A stretch of 38,233 nt of DNA. It comes from a virus. How positions within the stretch are numbered: position 1 is the first letter of the stretch; each line of letters opens with the position of its first letter. Location of the stretch: positions 1 to 38,233 of the IMG/VR virus record IMGVR_UViG_3300031857_000540; one strand, written 5' to 3'. The position numbers and the translations under genes were made by a program. Shown here in pieces: positions 34,230-38,233 of the stretch. The notes below the pieces were generated by a model that worked only from the letters and a program-made list of their open reading frames with translations, made no database searches and had not been told where the DNA came from.

Positions 34230-36083
34230 TCAAATCGTGTCATCTAACAAATTAGATTCGTCCATCATACCAAACTCTTCCGATTCTTCATCGGTTTTTA
34301 AAGATTCAATTATCATTTTTTTAGTTTTGACTTTACTCATAGACCTTTTCAATGACTCCAATGTGTTTGGTGAGTTTCTAAATGAATGATATGCTGAATC
34401 AGCACCGACATCGGTCTTTTTACCCAATGGGTCACGACCCATATTAGCAGCATCAGTACCATATGTACCACCTTCAGTAGGTCTACCAGCACCTTCTTGA
34501 CCACCTTCAGGTGAACCACCCTCATCTTCAGCCGGTTGTTGTGATACAACAGCCAAATCATGTGGCGTACCAAACGATTCACCGGTCTTAACGGGATCAT
34601 TACCTTCATTTACGATTTGTTCTTGTCTAAATCCAAGTTTTAAGTCGTTAATAACTTTAGCTTGTTCAAGTTTCCACTCATCCTCTGACATATTAAAGAT
34701 GTTTTTATACATCCATTCTTGAGATATCATTTTCAACTCCTTCATAGAGTTTACCAATGAAACTTTTTCAGTCCATAGAGCAGCTTTTTCTTGTTCGTAA
34801 ATAACTGATGGAGTTGTTAACTCTAATTCAAAATTTACAAGTTCAGCGCCTTCATACCCCTGTGAGTACAAATGTACAATAGCAATTTTTGTAAGTTCTG
34901 AAAGAGCAATCTTTTGAATTCTCTCAACAGTTCTAGCAAAACGAATATCTTGTTGAGCAAGTGTAGCTTTACCTTCAACACCTTCTTCATATCCAATGAA
35001 TGCTTTAGGAACTTTTAAAGCAGCCATCATTCTATTTTTCAAGTATTCAATATCATCAATACCACCGAATTCCATTCCACTCAATGAATCGATTTCAGTA
35101 CCACTCTGACCACCTCTAACTGGAAGATAATAATCCTCCAACATATTCTGCATATTGAATTTTAGATTGTAATCGCCAGTTTGTTGGTCGATGTACGGAA
35201 CTTTTTTCATCTGGTCGATGATATTCCTCATATGTTGGTCAACTTCACTTGGTGGAATGTTACCAACATCAATTTTAAAGATTCTTTTTTCAGGAGCTCT
35301 CATGATACGATGAATCATCATAGCATCTTCCATCAGGGTTAATTGCTTCCAAGTCTTACGAGCTGGCTCCAACATAGAACGACCATATGGTAAGAAGTTT
35401 GAATCAGCCATAAGTCTGAAGTGAGCTACTTGGTAGAAGTCAAACTCAACACCCTCTTTGGCTTTACCCATGATGTTATATGAGTTTGGCGCATTTGACA
35501 TAGAACTCAATTTAAACTTAACTTCATACGGATTTTCGGGATTAAAACCCTCAACACGTTCTATCTCATAAGTGGACATTGGTGATACGTTTACAATACC
35601 AACTTCAGGTTCAATATCAAGATGTAAATAATAATCACCATACTTGTTCATACCACGAATCCAAGCCCAAAGGTTAAATTCAATATTAAGAACATCGTAA
35701 AATAAATTATGTAATACTTTTTTAAGATTCTCATCGGACGATTTGATTCTTAAAACATCACCCATGTCATTCTTTAATGTACACTCATCGGAGTAGATAT
35801 CGAGAACTGAAGCGATAATGGAGTCTTTATCCATAGCTTCGTAGTCAGTATATAACTCTAATTTATTGGAGTAGTAGTTAAATTGTTGATTGTACGTTTC
35901 CCAGTTTCTTCGAGACGTGTGTAATCTTCCAAATCGGTCGTAATATGAGCTTTGTCTCATATTACCTTGAGATTGGAGTCTTTGAGTATCGACAGTCTGA
36001 ATTTTATCCTTCCCAATACGTCTAACGACCACTTGGGTATTGAATAATTTTTTCAGTCTACCATATAATGAATTATCTGCCAT
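34230..36083 (-). CDS. 20: Portal vertex protein gp20
   Basis: 617 residues against 524 in T4. The N-terminal part has the typical string YTDYEAMDKDSIIASVLDIY (about residues 78-97) followed by SDECT. The central region includes LPYGRSMLEPARKTWKQL, VDQHMRN and YLPVRGGQSGTEI, the gp20 crown and stem regions as seen in related phages. The C-terminal about 110 residues are an unusual Gly/Pro/Glu-rich tail (SPEGGQEGAGRPTEGGTYG) that adds most of the extra length. The portal forms the 12-fold channel for DNA packaging and the tail joint. Start supported by GAGAAACAACAT before the ATG. Confidence 0.94.
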   Translation of the reverse strand: MADNSLYGRLKKLFNTQVVVRRIGKDKIQTVDTQRLQSQGNMRQSSYYDRFGRLHTSRRNWETYNQQFNYYSNKLELYTDYEAMDKDSIIASVLDIYSDECTLKNDMGDVLRIKSSDENLKKVLHNLFYDVLNIEFNLWAWIRGMNKYGDYYLHLDIEPEVGIVNVSPMSTYEIERVEGFNPENPYEVKFKLSSMSNAPNSYNIMGKAKEGVEFDFYQVAHFRLMADSNFLPYGRSMLEPARKTWKQLTLMEDAMMIHRIMRAPEKRIFKIDVGNIPPSEVDQHMRNIIDQMKKVPYIDQQTGDYNLKFNMQNMLEDYYLPVRGGQSGTEIDSLSGMEFGGIDDIEYLKNRMMAALKVPKAFIGYEEGVEGKATLAQQDIRFARTVERIQKIALSELTKIAIVHLYSQGYEGAELVNFELELTTPSVIYEQEKAALWTEKVSLVNSMKELKMISQEWMYKNIFNMSEDEWKLEQAKVINDLKLGFRQEQIVNEGNDPVKTGESFGTPHDLAVVSQQPAEDEGGSPEGGQEGAGRPTEGGTYGTDAANMGRDPLGKKTDVGADSAYHSFRNSPNTLESLKRSMSKVKTKKMIIESLKTDEESEEFGMMDESNLLDDTI

Positions 36084-36118
36084 ATGTTGTTTCTCTAATT
36101 TGTATACTCTTACAAGTT

Positions 36119-36125
36119 ATAAATA
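36119..36125 (-). promoter_or_regulatory. TATTTAT element before the portal gene (putative late promoter)
   Basis: The coding strand reads TGTATATTTATAAC, 35 bases before the gp20 start and after the terminase stop. Confidence 0.6.
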
Positions 36126-36151
36126 TACAAAAAATAAACTTAACTACCAAA

Positions 36152-37726
36152 TTAAAGTATCCATGTCATGTCAAGGTCGTTACCACGACCATCCTTAACA
36201 ACCCATGGGTTTTTACTACCAAGCCGTGAGTTGTAAGCTCCACCGTCACTTTTTCCAATATGTGTAAGCGCAGTTCGTGTTAAATCAATACCTTGTTGTC
36301 TTAATTTAAGAGCGGTATCTCTTACCCATAGTCCTGTGGAAAATGACATTACCAAGTCATCATTATAACCTTGTTGAGCTTCAGCCCGTGAACCATTCCA
36401 AATGAATACAAACAACTCATCAATCAATCTTTTAGAATGAATGATTGGAGCTTTCTCTCTCATGTATGTATCTAATTTAGAAATGACTAATGGTCGTGTT
36501 CTTGATGTCATCGAAAACCCAGGAACCATGTCTTCTTTTTTCTTTAAGTCCCATCCCTTTCGTAGATGAACATCTTCGTCAACGTACCCTACTTCACGAT
36601 ATGAATAATAAAGATTTTGATAATTTCGGTCAATAACTTCTTGTATAACAGCCCAACCAATGTTTGCGTTTTCAATCACCAACATAGCATTGTTCCATTC
36701 AGCGGCAATAGAGGTTAGCATCGCTCCAAATTGTTTTGTTTCAATCTTACCTTTATATTCTGCAACTTGTTCTACTGTCTCCACATCTATAACATGGAAT
36801 GCTGAGTAATCTTGACCATCTCCACGAGCAACGTCAGCTACAACCACATAGTCACGAGAATAGTTTGGATATTCCCAAACCCAATAGTTACTATCGAATC
36901 CACGTTTTTCAACTGGATCTTTGATATAAGTTTCTTGATACCATGTTAGGATTGATGAATCAACTACAGTGTAACCTGAACTGATAAAGTCACAATCACA
37001 TTCTTGTGCTGCTCCTTTTTCACCAAGTAGTTTAGTTTGGTCATCTCTCCACTTTTGATTTCGTTCAGGGTGAACAGTCCAGTGAAGTTTAATTGGATTC
37101 CAACTATCACCAGCCTCACCTTTTAACCAAATTTTATGAAACCAATTACCAACACCATTTGGTGTTGAAAGTACAATAGCTTTACCACCTGTAGACAAAG
37201 TTGATTGAGCCGATGTCCAAATGTCTTCGATATTTTGAATAAATGCAGCCTCGTCAATGATTAACATTGATAATGCTTCAGAACGACCAGCGTCACCTGC
37301 AGCAGAGGTTGCTTTAATTTGAGAACCATTTCGTAATCGTAAGGAAAGTTTGTTGTCTTCGATAGTTTCACTCTTTAACCAACTTGGTAAACTATCATGC
37401 ATAAATCTAACCTTTGTTACAAGGTTTTTTGCTACTTCTTGTTTGGTGGCAATTACCAATATGTTTTTATCCTCATGAAATAACATCATCCACAACGAAT
37501 ATCCTGCTGATAGGGTTGAGATACCCAACTGACGTGACTTTAAGATTACGTTGAACCGATTATCATTGAAATCAGTCATCAAATCTTCTTGGAACGGGTA
37601 CAAGTTGAATAAAATCTTACCTCGGTGTGGGTGTTGGATGTAACAATATTTTTTAAAGAAATATACGGGATCTTTCGCACACTTAATGTACTCCTCCCGT
37701 ATCATTTCCTTTAAAGTTTTTGCCAT
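36152..37726 (-). CDS. 17: Terminase large subunit gp17 (packaging motor ATPase and nuclease)
   Basis: 524 residues (T4 gp17 has 610). The ATPase half has the deviant P-loop KSRQLGIS at 63-70, Walker B LIIDEAAF at 155-162 with the catalytic Glu159, and the coupling motif LSTPNG at 186-191. The RNase H-like nuclease half has VVVADVARGD with Asp298, the second acidic site ENANIG (Glu352), and a third cluster YNDDLVMSFSTGLWV near residue 470. It pumps DNA into the prohead through gp20 and cuts it. No gp16 is seen in the window. It starts 9 bases after the 135-residue gene's stop. Confidence 0.96.
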   Translation of the reverse strand: MAKTLKEMIREEYIKCAKDPVYFFKKYCYIQHPHRGKILFNLYPFQEDLMTDFNDNRFNVILKSRQLGISTLSAGYSLWMMLFHEDKNILVIATKQEVAKNLVTKVRFMHDSLPSWLKSETIEDNKLSLRLRNGSQIKATSAAGDAGRSEALSMLIIDEAAFIQNIEDIWTSAQSTLSTGGKAIVLSTPNGVGNWFHKIWLKGEAGDSWNPIKLHWTVHPERNQKWRDDQTKLLGEKGAAQECDCDFISSGYTVVDSSILTWYQETYIKDPVEKRGFDSNYWVWEYPNYSRDYVVVADVARGDGQDYSAFHVIDVETVEQVAEYKGKIETKQFGAMLTSIAAEWNNAMLVIENANIGWAVIQEVIDRNYQNLYYSYREVGYVDEDVHLRKGWDLKKKEDMVPGFSMTSRTRPLVISKLDTYMREKAPIIHSKRLIDELFVFIWNGSRAEAQQGYNDDLVMSFSTGLWVRDTALKLRQQGIDLTRTALTHIGKSDGGAYNSRLGSKNPWVVKDGRGNDLDMTWIL

Positions 37727-37735
37727 AGGGTTCTC

Positions 37736-38143
37736 TTATAGTAAGAATAACAGGGTCATAGCGACAATGCCAATACTACCACCAGTAGCTAACCCACTAA
37801 AATACTTTTTTCGTTTTTCCGACTTCAATACTTTGATTTCAGATTCTTTTATAGCAATAATGTTATCCTTTTCAATAATAATTGATTCGGTATTTTTTAC
37901 TATAGTATTTAGATTTACAATTTGTGAATCTTTCAATTCAATTTTCTTCTCAAGTAAACTAACTTTATCCTTTACAAGGATTAGTTCAGCATCACACAAT
38001 TCATATTGTGCTTTAATTACCAACGCTTTTTGTAAAGTGTGTCTTGGTACAGCTATTAAAGTAGAATCACTTGAATGCGTCTGTGAAAGCAGAGGTGAGC
38101 TCGTCATCAGACATAGAATCAAACTTAGCAACGTCTTTTTCAT
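37736..38143 (-). CDS. Secreted coiled-coil protein with C-terminal membrane anchor (spanin-like candidate)
   Basis: 135 residues. The N-terminal 21 residues are a signal peptide with Leu-Leu-Ser-Gln at its end, a pattern common in Bacteroidetes exports. A coiled coil follows from about residue 45 to 110 (CDAELILVKDKVSLLEKKI and on), then a hydrophobic segment at 116-135 reaching the C-terminus (IGIVAMTLLFLL). The start codon lies inside the upstream coiled-coil gene, overlapping it by 77 bases in another frame. Overlapping pairs of small membrane-linked coiled-coil proteins are typical of spanins, which fuse inner and outer membranes at lysis. That role is inference. No lipobox is visible. 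Confidence 0.7.
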   Translation of the reverse strand: MKKTLLSLILCLMTSSPLLSQTHSSDSTLIAVPRHTLQKALVIKAQYELCDAELILVKDKVSLLEKKIELKDSQIVNLNTIVKNTESIIIEKDNIIAIKESEIKVLKSEKRKKYFSGLATGGSIGIVAMTLLFLL

Positions 38144-38233
38144 GTTGTTTCTTTAATTTTTTAATTTGAGAATCTTTTGCATCAAGTTGTGAATCCACTT
38201 TTGCAATCTCTTTTTCAATTTCAGAGTTTACAA
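38067..38233 (-). CDS. C-terminal end of a coiled-coil protein (gene runs off the window)
   Basis: The last 54 codons are visible, ending in TGA at 38067-38069. The protein is charged and helical, with a Glu/Lys/Asp coiled coil (EIEKEIAKVDSQLDAKDSQI) followed by a Ser-Met-Ser-Asp-Asp-Glu-Leu end, similar to the C-terminus of Rz-like spanin subunits that I know from Bacteroidetes phages. Its 3' end encloses the start of the 135-residue gene in another frame. Confidence is limited by truncation. Confidence 0.65.
   Translation of the reverse strand, partial: VNSEIEKEIAKVDSQLDAKDSQIKKLKKQHEKDVAKFDSMSDDELTSAFTDAFK

Noticed and set aside
96-36125. Plus-strand T4-type late promoters (TATAAATA) pointing away from the genes
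   Set aside because: No plus-strand gene is supported in the window, and each copy sits just before a minus-strand start, so minus-strand use is more likely.
1-38233. tRNA genes, insertion sequences, integrase and attachment sites
   Set aside because: Searched by eye on both strands in gaps; nothing with cloverleaf arms, transposase motifs or terminal repeats was found, and gaps are too short.

Overview
This window is a block of virion-structure genes from a T4-like contractile-tailed phage. Every gene I support lies on the minus strand, so transcription runs from high to low coordinates. Recognisable T4-type genes in that order are terminase gp17, portal gp20, prohead protease gp21, scaffold gp22, major capsid gp23, then, after accessory and fibre genes, neck gp13 and gp14, tail terminator gp15, sheath gp18, and the first 23 codons of tube gp19. 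The DNA is AT-rich and densely packed. No tRNA, CRISPR array, insertion sequence or integrase was seen, and no gene-free stretch exceeds about 150 bases.

The host is not certain. A secreted coiled-coil protein at 37736-38143 has a signal peptide ending in Leu-Ser-Gln, a pattern common in Bacteroidetes. The phage carries its own ribosomal protein bS21 (29274-29555), and several structural genes have strong AGGAG-type Shine-Dalgarno sites. An aquatic phage of Bacteroidetes is my best inference, not a demonstration.

Layout: 38233-36152 holds two overlapping coiled-coil genes (spanin-like candidates) and terminase. 36083-26530 is the head module: portal, two uncharacterised proteins, a 47-residue Cys-containing protein, protease, two proteins with many possible protease sites, a 56-residue protein, bS21, scaffold and capsid, closed by a strong terminator. 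26424-25765 is PhoH. 25695-18624 is a run of fibre or adhesin-like proteins, one with cadherin-like repeats, plus two small genes. 18615-9708 holds two giant collagen-like proteins (1137 and 1826 residues), each starting with a Hint-like (intein/hedgehog fold) module that ends in His-Asn. 9667-5400 is a tight three-gene operon of collagen-modifying-type enzymes: a prolyl-hydroxylase-like dioxygenase, a GT2 glycosyltransferase, and a 788-residue fusion of GT4, GT25 and lysyl-hydroxylase (PLOD-type) domains. 5352-1 is neck, tail terminator, sheath and tube.

The most striking proposition is that the phage makes collagen-like fibres and encodes the machinery to hydroxylate and glycosylate them: Gly-Xaa-Lys triplets, the normal lysyl hydroxylase target, are present in both collagens, and Thr is very common in the Y position. 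A second system-level feature is a conserved element, TATTTAT on the coding strand, found in 13 intergenic places 18-108 bases before start codons. It is the exact reverse complement of the T4 late promoter core and is probably this phage's late promoter.
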